DNA of 64,000 bases from positions 463,001 through 527,000 of the forward strand of contig NZ_JAQNDK010000006.1 in NCBI RefSeq assembly GCF_028368935.1, read 5' to 3'. Position numbers and translations under genes: made by a program. Under the pieces are notes generated by a model. The model was not told where the DNA came from, made no database searches, and saw nothing but the letters and a program-made list of their open reading frames with translations. The stretch's first letter is position 1; each line of letters starts with the position of its first letter. This DNA is from Sorangium aterium (GTDB taxonomy: Bacteria > Myxococcota_A > Polyangia > Polyangiales > Polyangiaceae). Below are positions 26,383 through 37,265 of this stretch, piece after piece.

Positions 26383-27387
26383 TCACGTCGCGTCAGGGGC
26401 CCCCGGCACGAGCGAGCCTGCCGGCCGAGGGCCGAGCGCCTCGAGCGCGTCCTCGGGAGGCCGCTTGGACTGCCCGTGCAGCGCGGGCCCGGGCGCCTCC
26501 TGCCGCGCGTTCCCGTCGAGCGATTCCGCTGCGCGCCAGACCGGCGAGCGCTGGGCGAGCACGAGCGCGGCGAGGCAGGCGAGCACGCTGGCGAGCGCGC
26601 CGGCGTTCATCACGCCCTCGTACCGGCCGCGCGCGGGGCCCGCGTAGGCCAGCCCGAGCAGCGCGCCGCTGGCCAGGCCCCCGATGTGCGCGGCGTTGTT
26701 GATGCGGACGCCCGTGCTCGATGCGTTCACGACGAAGCCGAAGAGGACGATGTAAAACACGGCCTGGAGCGCGAGGTCCTTCCATCGCGGGTCGCGGCGG
26801 CGGAGCAGCCAGCCGAGCAGGAGGCCCATCACGCCGAACACGGCGCCGCTCGCGCCCGCGGTGCACACGACCTCGGGCTGCACGAAGACGTTCCATGCGG
26901 CGCTCGCGCCGAAGCCGCACAGGCCCGTGAGCACGTAGGTGATCGCGAACCGCGCCGAGCCGACGGCGGGCTCGGCGGCGCGGGCGAGCATGCCGAGCGT
27001 CACCATGTTCATGCCGAAGTGGAGGACGCCCATGTGCACGAAGACCGCAGAGAGCAGCCGGAACGGCTCGAAGGGCGCGCCGGGCACGAGGAGGAGCGCG
27101 CCGAAGCGGAGGTAGCTCGACGCGTCCCACGGCGAGAGGAGGCCGAGATCGCGGGAGTGCGCGGCCATCAGCTGGCCGACGAACACGAACGCCGTGAGCC
27201 CGCCCAGGATCTTGGTCGCGAGCAGGCTTCGCCCGTCGAGGCGTCCTCTGGTCGGCGCGGCGTGGGCAGGAGGCGCGAGGAGCGGCGCGCCGCAGCGGAT
27301 GCAGCGGCTGAAGTCCCCACCGTTGAGGGCGCCGCAGCGCGCGCAGTGCAGCGAGCGCCTCCGTTCGCCGGACGGCCCCGCCGTCAC
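26383..27387 (-). CDS. rhomboid-family intramembrane serine protease with N-terminal zinc ribbon
   Basis: 334 residues from the GTG at 27387. The N-terminus is a four-cysteine ribbon (LHCARCGALNGGDFSRCIRC). The rhomboid core has six or seven helices with FVHMGVLHFGMNMVTLGML (HxxxN-type motif). The catalytic serine lies in TAGASGAVFGVMGLL and the catalytic histidine in NNAAHIGGLASGALLG. Rhomboids cut membrane-spanning substrates; ribbon fusions are common in bacterial ones. The GTG has a poor ribosome site and overlaps the TGA of a short upstream frame that has a good one (see the 19-aa leader frame). The real N-terminus may thus differ. The C-terminal tail is Pro/Gly-rich. Confidence 0.88.
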   Translation of the reverse strand: MTAGPSGERRRSLHCARCGALNGGDFSRCIRCGAPLLAPPAHAAPTRGRLDGRSLLATKILGGLTAFVFVGQLMAAHSRDLGLLSPWDASSYLRFGALLLVPGAPFEPFRLLSAVFVHMGVLHFGMNMVTLGMLARAAEPAVGSARFAITYVLTGLCGFGASAAWNVFVQPEVVCTAGASGAVFGVMGLLLGWLLRRRDPRWKDLALQAVFYIVLFGFVVNASSTGVRINNAAHIGGLASGALLGLAYAGPARGRYEGVMNAGALASVLACLAALVLAQRSPVWRAAESLDGNARQEAPGPALHGQSKRPPEDALEALGPRPAGSLVPGAPDAT

Positions 27388-27443
27388 AGGGCGGTCCCGA
27401 AGCCGGGGTATGGGGGGGACCTGAACGCTGTATCGAGGGTCAC
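27384..27443 (-). CDS. 19-codon leader frame, coupled to the rhomboid gene
   Basis: GTG at 27443 preceded by AAAGGAG at good spacing starts VTLDTAFRSPPYPGFGTAL and stops at TGA. That TGA overlaps the rhomboid GTG (CTGTGACG). Between them lies a run of seven C on the coding strand (bases 27412-27418). One extra C, or a -1 slip, would fuse the leader to the rhomboid frame (...FRSPPIPRLRDRPVTAG...). It is therefore a leader peptide, a phase-variable start, or a sequencing-length error. Confidence 0.45.
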   Translation of the reverse strand: MTLDTAFRSPPYPGFGTAL

Positions 27444-27733
27444 CTGGGCTCCTTTCACGTCGGACGCTCCGCGTGGAGGCCGGCACAATGTGGCGGCTCC
27501 TGGCCGTAAGGTCCACGGCTTTGGGCCGTTGTCGAGGGGTGAATGCCGTGGCCCTCCCGCGCTCGGTTTCGCCTGCGGTTCCGCCTGCCGGTGCGCGCGC
27601 CCTCCTCGCCGGGGGCGCGCGGCGGCCCGACGGCGGCGCGCGGGGGCTCCTCGACCGCGGGGCGCGCCGGCCCGAGAGGGGCGCGAGGCGGACACCGGTG
27701 CGCTCCGTTCTGCGTCCGGGTATCGTCGCCGCT

Positions 27734-28360
27734 GTGACGGCGGTTGCAGCAGCGAGGCCCGATCTCGAGGCGGAGCGCCTGCTGTGTGAGCGCGCCGCGC
27801 AGGGCGATCGCCTCGCGCTCGGGCAGCTGCTCCGCAAGTACGGGCCGGCGCTGTACCGCGCGGTGCTTTTGCCCCGCCTCGGCTCCGACGCGGCCGCGCA
27901 GGACGCTCTGGCCGAGACGTACGCGCGCGTGATCGAGCGCTTCTACCAGTTCCAGTGGCAGAGCTGCGGCATCTATCCCTGGCTCCGCGTCATCGCGCTG
28001 CGGATCGCGCTCGACATGCTCCGCGCGCGCCGCCGCGAGGCGCTCTTCGAGCCCGAGGATCTTCAGCGCGAGATCGACGCCGCGGAGACCGACCTCACCG
28101 CGCGTGGAGAGGCCGAGCTCTGCGAGAAGCGCGATCTCGCCGACGCGCGGGCGCGTGTCGAGGACGCGCTCGGGCGCCTCAACCCCCGTTACGCCGAGGC
28201 CATCCGGCTACGGGTGCTGGACGAGCGGCCTCGCGACGAGGTGGCCCTCGCGCTCGGCGTCAGCGTGGCGACGTTCGATGTCGTCCTGCACCGCGCCATG
28301 ACCGCGCTGAAGAAGGCGCTCGCCGCGCCGCGCGCGGAGCGCAAGGAAGGAGCGCGATGA
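27734..28360 (+). CDS. ECF-type RNA polymerase sigma factor
   Basis: 208 residues from GTG 27734. Region 2 reads CERAAQGDRLALGQLLRKYG, then DALAETYARVIERFYQF and YPWLRVIALRIALDMLRARR. Region 4 reads DALGRLNPRYAEAIRLRVLD, then ERPRDEVALALGVSVATFDV and LHRAMTALKKAL, a helix-turn-helix. The size and two-region layout are those of group IV sigma-70 factors. The frame is open 87 codons upstream, but that part is Arg/Ala/Gly-rich noise. The next gene, a membrane protein, overlaps by ATGA and is the likely anti-sigma factor. Confidence 0.88.
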   Translation: MTAVAAARPDLEAERLLCERAAQGDRLALGQLLRKYGPALYRAVLLPRLGSDAAAQDALAETYARVIERFYQFQWQSCGIYPWLRVIALRIALDMLRARRREALFEPEDLQREIDAAETDLTARGEAELCEKRDLADARARVEDALGRLNPRYAEAIRLRVLDERPRDEVALALGVSVATFDVVLHRAMTALKKALAAPRAERKEGAR

Positions 28361-29211
28361 AGCCGCGGCCGCCCTCGGATCCGCGCTCGCCGCCGGCCGG
28401 CGACGGCCCCCTGGAGCGCCGCGTCGGCGCGGATCGCGGCCGGCGGCTCGCGCTCGTCGCGCCTGCCGCGGAGCCCTTCGCGCCTGCGTCCGACGACGAG
28501 CTGCGCGCGGCGCGCGAGCTCGCGGAGGCGCTCGATCGCGGCGAGGTGCCGCTCGCGGACGCGCTCAGGGCGGCGGCTCGCCCCGCCGGGCTCGACAGGG
28601 CGGAGCACGAGGCGCTGCTCGCGCGCGCGCTCGGTGACGAGGGCGCGCCGCCGACCAAGGCCGAGCTGCGCGCCGCCGAGCGCCTGCGGGAGGCGATCGA
28701 GCCCCGCGCCGCTTTCGGCGGTCGGCCGGGGCACGGCGGCGGCTCCGGGGGTGAGGGGGCGCTCGGCTCGCCTGACGCGCGCGACGAGCTCGCGGAGCTC
28801 GCTGTTGCGCTCCGGGCCGCGTGGCGTCCGGCGGCGCTCCCGGAGCTCCGGGGGCGCGCGCTCATCGACCAGGCCTTCCGCGCCTCGCCCGCGCGCGGCC
28901 CCCGGCGCATCGCGCCTGTGACGATGGCGGCGCTCTCGACCCTCGCCGCGGCTGCGGCGGCCGTGGCGCTGATCTTCGGCCACAGCAGCGAGGAGCGCGC
29001 CTCCGTCGCGCGCGCGCCCGCGGCCGCTGCTCCGGCCGCGGCGGTCGCCGCGCGGCCCCTGCTGATCGAGGCGCGCTCGACCGCCGCTCTCTTCGATCCG
29101 GCCGCGCCCTTTCCTCGGGAGGGCGGTCAGACGGAGCGGATCGACCGCATCGCCGCCGCGCGCGCGTCGGATCTGCGCCAGAACCGCTACGCGGCGTGGG
29201 GGGTGCGCTGA
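28357..29211 (+). CDS. single-pass membrane protein, putative anti-sigma factor
   Basis: 284 residues. The first 180 residues are charged and Ala/Arg-rich and probably cytoplasmic. One membrane helix follows (VTMAALSTLAAAAAAVALIFG), then about 90 residues outside the membrane. No zinc-binding HxxxCxxC anti-sigma motif is visible, so it is not a classical ZAS protein. The call rests on the topology and the ATGA overlap with the ECF sigma gene. The ribosome site GGAAGGAG is strong. It overlaps the next gene by one base (TGATG). Confidence 0.6.
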   Translation: MKPRPPSDPRSPPAGDGPLERRVGADRGRRLALVAPAAEPFAPASDDELRAARELAEALDRGEVPLADALRAAARPAGLDRAEHEALLARALGDEGAPPTKAELRAAERLREAIEPRAAFGGRPGHGGGSGGEGALGSPDARDELAELAVALRAAWRPAALPELRGRALIDQAFRASPARGPRRIAPVTMAALSTLAAAAAAVALIFGHSSEERASVARAPAAAAPAAAVAARPLLIEARSTAALFDPAAPFPREGGQTERIDRIAAARASDLRQNRYAAWGVR

Positions 29212-29813
29212 TGCGGGGCTCGCACCTGGTCGCCCTTTGCCTGGGGCTCCTCGCGGCGGCGCACCTCGGGTGCGCCCCGGGCGACGAGCGGGCGCGCGCT
29301 GCAGGGGGCCCGGGCGATCCGGCGTGCGCGTGCGCCCCGGCCCAGGTCGTCGATCCCACGCTCCTCGCCTTCCTCTCGAGGGCGCGCGCAGCGCACCATG
29401 CCGCCGACGTCGCGCTCGACGCGGGCGATCGCGCCGCTGCGCTCCGCGCCCTGGAGGGGATCATCGCCGCGCCGAGGCCGCCGGGGGCGCCGCCGGAGGT
29501 CGCCGAGGTGACGGCGGATACGTACGCCCGGCTGGCGGAGCTCCGGAGCGAGGCCGGCGAGTTCGACGCCGCGGCGCGCGACATCGACGCGGGCCTCCGG
29601 TTGGCGCCGGCGCCTTCTCATTATCAGGGCCACCTCTATGAGGTCGCGGGTGTTGTCGAGGAGCGCCGCGCGAAGGCGCTCGAGGCGAAGGGGGACCGCG
29701 AGGCGGCGACGCAGGCCCGCGCGCGGGCGGTCGGGCTGCTGGAGCGGGCGATCTCGATCCAGGACCAGGTGATCACCGAGGCCCTGAAGGGCCCCGGGGA
29801 AAAGCCGCGCTGA
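29211..29813 (+). CDS. TPR-like lipoprotein of the sigma factor operon
   Basis: 200 residues. The signal peptide ends in AAHLGC (lipobox). A Cys-rich short stretch (PACACAP) is followed by an all-helical region with TPR-like spacing (ADVALDAGDRAAALRALEGI, VTADTYARLAELRSEAGEFDAA and DIDAGLRLAP, a further VGLLERAISI). It is probably anchored in the envelope. As third gene after sigma factor and membrane protein, it may be the sensor or a partner of the anti-sigma factor; this is inference from order only. Confidence 0.75.
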   Translation: MRGSHLVALCLGLLAAAHLGCAPGDERARAAGGPGDPACACAPAQVVDPTLLAFLSRARAAHHAADVALDAGDRAAALRALEGIIAAPRPPGAPPEVAEVTADTYARLAELRSEAGEFDAAARDIDAGLRLAPAPSHYQGHLYEVAGVVEERRAKALEAKGDREAATQARARAVGLLERAISIQDQVITEALKGPGEKPR

Positions 29814-29897
29814 AGGGCGCGCTCACCGTGGTCTGCAATTGCGACGGGCGCGCGTTCGTCGTTAGACTCGAGCGGGAGGGGGCCGCTGCTCGACCCG

Positions 29898-31766
29898 ATG
29901 ACGTTGCGTGTTCCAAGGCCGAAGCCCGGGTACGATCTCAAATCGCTCCCGCTGAAACCCGCGGAGGCGTTCCTCCTGTCCCGGATCGATGGCGTCCTGA
30001 CGGATCGGGATCTGTCCTTGATCACGGGAATGTCGCACGGTGATACCGTCGAGGCGCTGCGCCGCCTGCGGGACCTCGGCGCGATCCTCCTGGACGGGGA
30101 GCCCTCCGGACAGCCTCCGCCGCGGGACGCCGCGCGGCGCACGGCCGCGGTGGATCCGGAGAAGACGATGCCGTCCGGGTCCGAGGCCACCCCGCTCGGC
30201 CGGGACGCGCTGCAGCACATGGAGTCCCTGCCGCTCTACGATCCCGCCGAACTCGACGAGCCGGTCGAGCTCGCCCCCGACCGGAAGCGGCGCATCCTCG
30301 ACCTCTACTACCGCCTCGAGGATCTCAGCTATTACGCGCTGCTCGGCGTCGCGGATCAGGCGGACAAGAAGCAGATCAAGAGCGCCTACTACCAGCTCGC
30401 GCCGGAGTTCCATCCGGACACCTATTTCCGGAAGCAGCTCGGCTCCTACAAGCCGAAGATCGAGGCCATCTTCACGCGCATCACGCTGGCGCACGACACG
30501 CTGACGTCGAAGCAGCGGCGCGCCGAGTACGACGCGTACCTCGAGCAGACCCACAAGAACCGGACGATGGCGGCGCTGATCGAGCAGACGCCCCGCGACA
30601 TCGCCACGATCACGACCGCCGTCGACGCCACGGTGCGCGCCGCGTTCGCCGATCCGCGCGACATGGGCGCGTCGCCCGGGCGTTATTCCTCCGAGCGCGC
30701 GCCCGCAGAGCAGGGCGCGTCCGCTGCGTCCTCCGGCGCCGCCGCGCCGGTTCAGCCGTCGCCGGCGCAGCCGCCCGCAGGAGCCTCGCCCGACAACGGA
30801 GGTGCGCCGGCGCGGAGCGCAGCGCCGACCACGCCTGTCGCGCCTGCTCCCACCGCCAAGGACCGGCGTGAGACGTTCGCGCGCAAGCTCACCGGAGGCC
30901 TGAGGCGCCATCCGCCGGGGGCGCCCTCTGCCTCGGCGGCCGCTGCGTCCGGCGCGGCTCCAGCGCCGGCCGCTGCGACCGCTGCGCCTCGGGCGGCCGC
31001 CGCGCCAGTTGGACCTGGAACGGCTGCCGCGCCGGCCGCTGCGCCTCGGGCGGCCGCCGCGCCGGCTGTGGCGACCGCTGCGCCTGGAACGGCCGTCGCG
31101 CCGACTGCAGCGGCAGGCGCCCCTGCGGCGCCGCCGAAGACCCCTTCCGGCGTGCGTTCGCCGGAGTCGATGCGGGCGGTCGAGGCGCTCAAGGCGCGTT
31201 ACGAGAACGCCCGCAACGATGCGCTCCGGAGCCAGATCGCGCGGTACTCCGAGGTAGCTCGGGCCGCGCTCGAGCGGAGCGAGTTCGCGAGCGCGGCCAA
31301 CGCCTACCGGATCGCCGCGTCGCTGGCTCCGGAGGACGCCGAGCTCCAGAGGGCGTCGGCCGAGGTGGAGCGCCTCGCGGCGGTGGCGCTGGCAGACGGC
31401 TACCTCAAGCAGGCCGAGTACGAGGCACAGAACGGCCGCTGGGTCGATGCGGCGCTGAGCTATGTGAAGGTGTGCAACGGCCGCCCGGACGACGCCGGCG
31501 CGCACGAGCGGGTCGCGTATGCGACGCTCCAGGCCGGGGAGAGCACGCGGCGGGCGGTGGAGTTTGCGCGGCGGGCGGTGGAGCTCGTGCCCGCCTCCGT
31601 GGAGTACCGGCTCACGCTCGCGCTGTCGTACGCGGCCGCGGGGCTCGCGAAGAGCGCGGCCGGCGAGCTCGAACGCGCCGCCGAGCTCGCAGGGAACGAT
31701 GGTAGGCTGCGCGGCCTCGTCGCGCAGGCGCGCGAGCAGGCCAAACAGCAGGGGAAGCAAGTCTAG
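29898..31766 (+). CDS. J-domain protein with N-terminal helical module and C-terminal TPR region
   Basis: 622 residues. Residues 14-66 form a compact helical module (LKSLPLKPAEAFLLSRIDG, EALRRLRDLGAILL) that recurs in the gene after dnaK. Residues about 140-215 are a J-domain: YYALLGVADQADKKQIKSAY, and the DnaK-stimulating tripeptide HPD at residues 172-174 (PEFHPDTYFRKQLG). An Ala/Pro-rich repeated linker (about 290-415) follows. The last 200 residues have TPR-like helices (ANAYRIAASLAPEDAELQRA, RAVELVPASVEYRLTLALSY). It should recruit and stimulate the DnaK encoded 160 bases downstream. It lacks the zinc and client-binding domains of DnaJ, so client choice probably lies in the TPR part. Confidence 0.88.
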   Translation: MTLRVPRPKPGYDLKSLPLKPAEAFLLSRIDGVLTDRDLSLITGMSHGDTVEALRRLRDLGAILLDGEPSGQPPPRDAARRTAAVDPEKTMPSGSEATPLGRDALQHMESLPLYDPAELDEPVELAPDRKRRILDLYYRLEDLSYYALLGVADQADKKQIKSAYYQLAPEFHPDTYFRKQLGSYKPKIEAIFTRITLAHDTLTSKQRRAEYDAYLEQTHKNRTMAALIEQTPRDIATITTAVDATVRAAFADPRDMGASPGRYSSERAPAEQGASAASSGAAAPVQPSPAQPPAGASPDNGGAPARSAAPTTPVAPAPTAKDRRETFARKLTGGLRRHPPGAPSASAAAASGAAPAPAAATAAPRAAAAPVGPGTAAAPAAAPRAAAAPAVATAAPGTAVAPTAAAGAPAAPPKTPSGVRSPESMRAVEALKARYENARNDALRSQIARYSEVARAALERSEFASAANAYRIAASLAPEDAELQRASAEVERLAAVALADGYLKQAEYEAQNGRWVDAALSYVKVCNGRPDDAGAHERVAYATLQAGESTRRAVEFARRAVELVPASVEYRLTLALSYAAAGLAKSAAGELERAAELAGNDGRLRGLVAQAREQAKQQGKQV

Positions 31767-31926
31767 CGCCGGCCCTTACAGAAGGCGCGCCGGCCTCGGG
31801 CAGGCCCGGGGCGGCGCCTTCCGCAGAGACGGCGCACGATTGGCCCGCTCGGCTCCGCGAAACGGTCTAGCATCGTGGCCTCAGCGGCCGTTCGGGCCGA
31901 AGATCACAAGAGGAGCAGCGGCATCG

Positions 31927-33756
<1,830 letters not shown>

Positions 33757-33781
33757 TGGGTGGCCGCGATGAGGGAAGACG

Positions 33782-35125
33782 ATGCGGTCGGTGCCGCCTG
33801 ACTCCAAGACCCTGGACTCCTCCTGGGGGCTCGACGAGGTGGACGAGCTCGAGGACACCCAACCGGTCGCCTCGGAGGAGCTCCTCGCGCTCGCCGCGCT
33901 CGCCCGCGAGGAGAATGGCTCACCGCGCATGGAAACCCCGCCCGCCGGCACGCCCCTGCTGCCGGACGGCGAGGGCAAGATCACGCTCCCGCCGCCGATC
34001 CCGGTCAGCGACTACGTGGCAAAGATGATGACCCGCCGCTCTCACTCGAGCTCCGAGATCACCGCCCAGCGGCAGCGCCCTCCGGAGGCCTTTCCGCCGG
34101 AGGGGTACCCGCCCGCCCCGCCGCCGCGCAGGACGATCCCGTGGGAGCCGCCGCCCGGCTCCTCGTTCTCGAGCAAACACGGCGCTTCCGGCCGAGAGGC
34201 GGCGAGGCTCGGCCTGGAGTGCGACGAGCCCGGGGTCCCGTCGCGGCCCAGCGGGCGGATGGGGTTCGGATCGCTCGACGCCGAGCGCGACTTCGGGGCG
34301 GAGCTCGACGACGATCTCCTGCGCGAGCCGAGCCAGCCGTACCCGCGCAGCTTTGGCGAGATCGACGTCTTCGGTGGCCCGCCGGTCGACGCGCGGGACG
34401 TCCACGTCCCCCCGGCCGCGAAGGGGCGCGTCCCTCGTCCGGACGACGGCGGGCCGCTGGGCATCGATTTCCGCCTCGATCTCGGGTTCGAGGAGCCGGG
34501 CCCGCCGATGGACGAGCCGCCGATCACGCCGCCGCCCGGCACGCTCCGTTACGGCCTGCTCGTGGAGGATGACGAGTCCGCGTTCCGCGGCGGGACGGGG
34601 GCGCTCGCCGGTTCGACCTCGTACAGGGTCTCGGGCGAGGCGCAGGGCGCGGCGCGCGCTCCGCGCCGATCCGAGACCGAGCGCGCGCCTGCGGCCGTCG
34701 CGAAGGCCGACAAGGGGGTTCATTCACGCGCGACCGAGCCCCAGCTGAGCGCCCAGGGGCCGCGGGAGCAGATGCAGCACCGGTTCGATCAGGGCGATTT
34801 CGGCGGAGCGCTCGTCCTCGCGGAGGGCCTGCTCGAGGAGAACCCGAAGGACTGGATGGCGCGGCAGTACGCGGACAGCTGCGTCGAGACGCTCCGGCAG
34901 ATGTACCAGTCGCGCCTCGGAGACGGCTCGCGCGTGCTGCGGCTCGCGGTGCCCCCGGATCAGCTCCGCTCGCTGAACCTCGATCACCGCGCGGGCTTCC
35001 TGCTCTCGTGCATCGACGGCTACAGCTCGATCGACGAGATCCTCGACGTGTCGGGCATGCAGACGCTCGAGGCCTTGCGGCTCCTGTACGAGCTCGTGCA
35101 GGAGGGGATCGTCTGCAGCGTCTAG
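33782..35125 (+). CDS. largely disordered protein with C-terminal helical module shared with the J-domain protein
   Basis: 447 residues. The first 320 residues are Pro/Glu/Gly-rich, with no recognisable fold. The last 130 residues are helical: a TPR-like start (HRFDQGDFGGALVLAEGLLE, ENPKDWMARQYADSC) and then a 50-residue module, LRSLNLDHRAGFLLSCIDG followed by EALRLLYELVQEGIV. That module matches the N-terminus of the J-domain protein before dnaK (FLLSRIDG, EALRRL, LG-I). It starts 25 bases after dnaK and is probably in its operon. A role as adaptor or client-handling partner of this DnaK is inferred. Confidence 0.75.
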   Translation: MRSVPPDSKTLDSSWGLDEVDELEDTQPVASEELLALAALAREENGSPRMETPPAGTPLLPDGEGKITLPPPIPVSDYVAKMMTRRSHSSSEITAQRQRPPEAFPPEGYPPAPPPRRTIPWEPPPGSSFSSKHGASGREAARLGLECDEPGVPSRPSGRMGFGSLDAERDFGAELDDDLLREPSQPYPRSFGEIDVFGGPPVDARDVHVPPAAKGRVPRPDDGGPLGIDFRLDLGFEEPGPPMDEPPITPPPGTLRYGLLVEDDESAFRGGTGALAGSTSYRVSGEAQGAARAPRRSETERAPAAVAKADKGVHSRATEPQLSAQGPREQMQHRFDQGDFGGALVLAEGLLEENPKDWMARQYADSCVETLRQMYQSRLGDGSRVLRLAVPPDQLRSLNLDHRAGFLLSCIDGYSSIDEILDVSGMQTLEALRLLYELVQEGIVCSV

Positions 35126-35237
35126 GCGCCGGCCTCGCCTGACGTCGCGGCGTCGCCTTCGCCTCATCGTTCCGGGCGAGCCGCCGCGTCCCCAGACCCG
35201 CCTTTCCGCGACGGCGCAAGCTCGCTAGGTTGCACCG

Positions 35238-37265
35238 GTGCGCACGGCTCTCCAGGCCGCTGTCGGTCTCCTCCTCGCGCTGCTCGCCGGCCGCATGGGC
35301 GCGTCGCTCCTCTCGACGATCCAGCCGATCGAGCCCGACGCTCCGGCGCGGCGGTCCCCGTCCGCTCCCTCCGGCGCCAGCGCCGCGCCAGCGCTGGCAG
35401 CTCCGGCGCCCGCGCCTCCACCGGAGGCCGAGCTCGCGGCGCACGCCGATCCTGTCGCGAGCTACACGCTGCGCGCGAGCCTCGATCCGGCGCAGCACAC
35501 GATGCACGGCGAGGGCACGCTGGTCTGGCGGAACGCGTCGCGCGCGCCGCAGCGCGAGCTGTTCGTCCACCTCTACCTGAACGCCTTCAAGGACGAGCGC
35601 ACCGTGTTCCTCCGCTCGTCCATCGACGGCTTTCGCGGCAGCGAAATGCTGTATGATTACGGGCATATCCAGGTGACTCGCTTCGCGGTTCGCGAGATGG
35701 AGGGCGCGGACGTCTGGCCCCAGGGGAAGCCCACGACGCCCGGCGATCGCGACGACGAGACCGACATCCGGGTGGAGCTGCCGCGGGCCGTCGCTCCGGG
35801 CGAGGCGATCACCATCGATCTCGCGTGGGACGCGGACCTCCCGTCGCTCGCGCTCAGGACGGGTCACTACGGGACCTTCCACATGGTGGCGCAGTGGTTC
35901 CCGAAGATCGCGCGCCTCGAGCCCGACGGGAGCTGGGCGCACTTCCCTTACCACCGGCTCTCGGAGTTCTACGCCGACTTCGGGGCGTACGACGTGACGG
36001 TCGACGTCCCGGAGCGCTTCGCGGTCGGGGCGACCGGCCGGCTCGTGGAGGAGCGGCGGGCCGACGGGCGAGCGATCCGCCGGTTCGTGCAGGAGGACGT
36101 GCACGACTTCGCCTTCGCCGCGTGGGACCGCTTCCGCGAGCTGCGCGCCACGACCGATGACGGCGTCGCGATCCGGTGCCTCTTCCCCGAAGGAAGCGAG
36201 CGCGAGGCGGCGCTGGAGATCGACCTCGTCCGGTTCGGCCTGGAGCGCTTCGGCGCGGCGTTCGGACGCTACCCGTACCGCACGCTCACGATCGTGCACC
36301 CGCCGGAGGGCGCCGAGGAGGCGGGCGGCATGGAGTATCCAACGCTCATCACGACCGGCGGCAGCTGGCTCTGGCCCGTCGTGGGCGTGCGCTACGTCGA
36401 GGCGGTCACGGTGCACGAGCTCGCGCACCAGTGGTTCTATGGCCTCGTCGCGACGAACGAGCACCGTTACCCGTTCCTCGACGAGGGCCTCACCACCTAT
36501 GCGGAAGCGGACGCGCTGCGCGCGCGCTACGGCGACGGCTCGTCGGCGCGGCTGCTCGGGCTCGAGATCGACCTCCGCACGCAGTACCGCGCCGACGCGC
36601 TCAGGTCGGGCCACAACGGCGCCGTCGCCCAGCCGGCCGCGGGCTTCGTCGACGGGACGGACTACCTCGGGCTGGTGTACGGGAGGCCCGCGGTGCTCCT
36701 CGCGACGCTCGCCGGCGTGTACGGCGAGGATCTCGTGCGGCGGGCCGTCGGCCGCTACGCGCGTGAGAACCGGTTCCAGCACCCCGGCCCCGAGGCGCTG
36801 CTCGACGCGGTGCGGCGGGAGGTGGGCGACGAGGCGGCCGAGGCGCTCCGCGCCGGGCTCTTCGAGCGGGCGTGGGTCGACTACGCGGTCGGGGCGTTCA
36901 ATGCGTGGCCCGCGGACGGCGCGGCGCTCGCGCCAGGCGAGGCCGGGATCGACGCGGCGGGTTACCGCGGCCGCGCCGTCGTGCGGCGCCGCGGCTCGCT
37001 CGTGCTCCCCGTCGATGTCGCGCTGCACGGCGCCGACGGGAGCGTGCAGCGGGCGCGGTGGGACGCGCGCGACAGCGTCGCCGCGATCCCTTACGCCGGC
37101 GCCTCGCCGCTCGTCGCCGTGGTGATCGACCCCGACCACCGGGTGCTGCTCGACGAGGACCTCGCGAACAACGCGCGCCGATCGCGCCCCGACCTCCTCG
37201 CGCCTGGCGTGCTCTCGCGCGCGAGCTTCGCCGTGGGGCTCGCGCTCACGCTCCTCGGGCCATGA
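35238..37265 (+). CDS. M1-family (aminopeptidase N-like) zinc metallopeptidase
   Basis: 675 residues from GTG. An N-terminal signal or anchor (AAVGLLLALLAGRMGASLLS) is followed by a Pro/Ala linker and an N-terminal beta domain. The zinc-binding signature HELAHQWFYG is near residue 395, with the third ligand in FLDEGLTTYAEADAL. The substrate-anchoring GAMEN-like loop reads GGMEYPTLITTGG. The C-terminal helical domain is about 200 residues. M1 enzymes trim N-terminal residues from peptides; this one is exported and probably periplasmic or membrane-bound. It overlaps the next membrane protein by ATGA. Confidence 0.9.
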   Translation: MRTALQAAVGLLLALLAGRMGASLLSTIQPIEPDAPARRSPSAPSGASAAPALAAPAPAPPPEAELAAHADPVASYTLRASLDPAQHTMHGEGTLVWRNASRAPQRELFVHLYLNAFKDERTVFLRSSIDGFRGSEMLYDYGHIQVTRFAVREMEGADVWPQGKPTTPGDRDDETDIRVELPRAVAPGEAITIDLAWDADLPSLALRTGHYGTFHMVAQWFPKIARLEPDGSWAHFPYHRLSEFYADFGAYDVTVDVPERFAVGATGRLVEERRADGRAIRRFVQEDVHDFAFAAWDRFRELRATTDDGVAIRCLFPEGSEREAALEIDLVRFGLERFGAAFGRYPYRTLTIVHPPEGAEEAGGMEYPTLITTGGSWLWPVVGVRYVEAVTVHELAHQWFYGLVATNEHRYPFLDEGLTTYAEADALRARYGDGSSARLLGLEIDLRTQYRADALRSGHNGAVAQPAAGFVDGTDYLGLVYGRPAVLLATLAGVYGEDLVRRAVGRYARENRFQHPGPEALLDAVRREVGDEAAEALRAGLFERAWVDYAVGAFNAWPADGAALAPGEAGIDAAGYRGRAVVRRRGSLVLPVDVALHGADGSVQRARWDARDSVAAIPYAGASPLVAVVIDPDHRVLLDEDLANNARRSRPDLLAPGVLSRASFAVGLALTLLGP

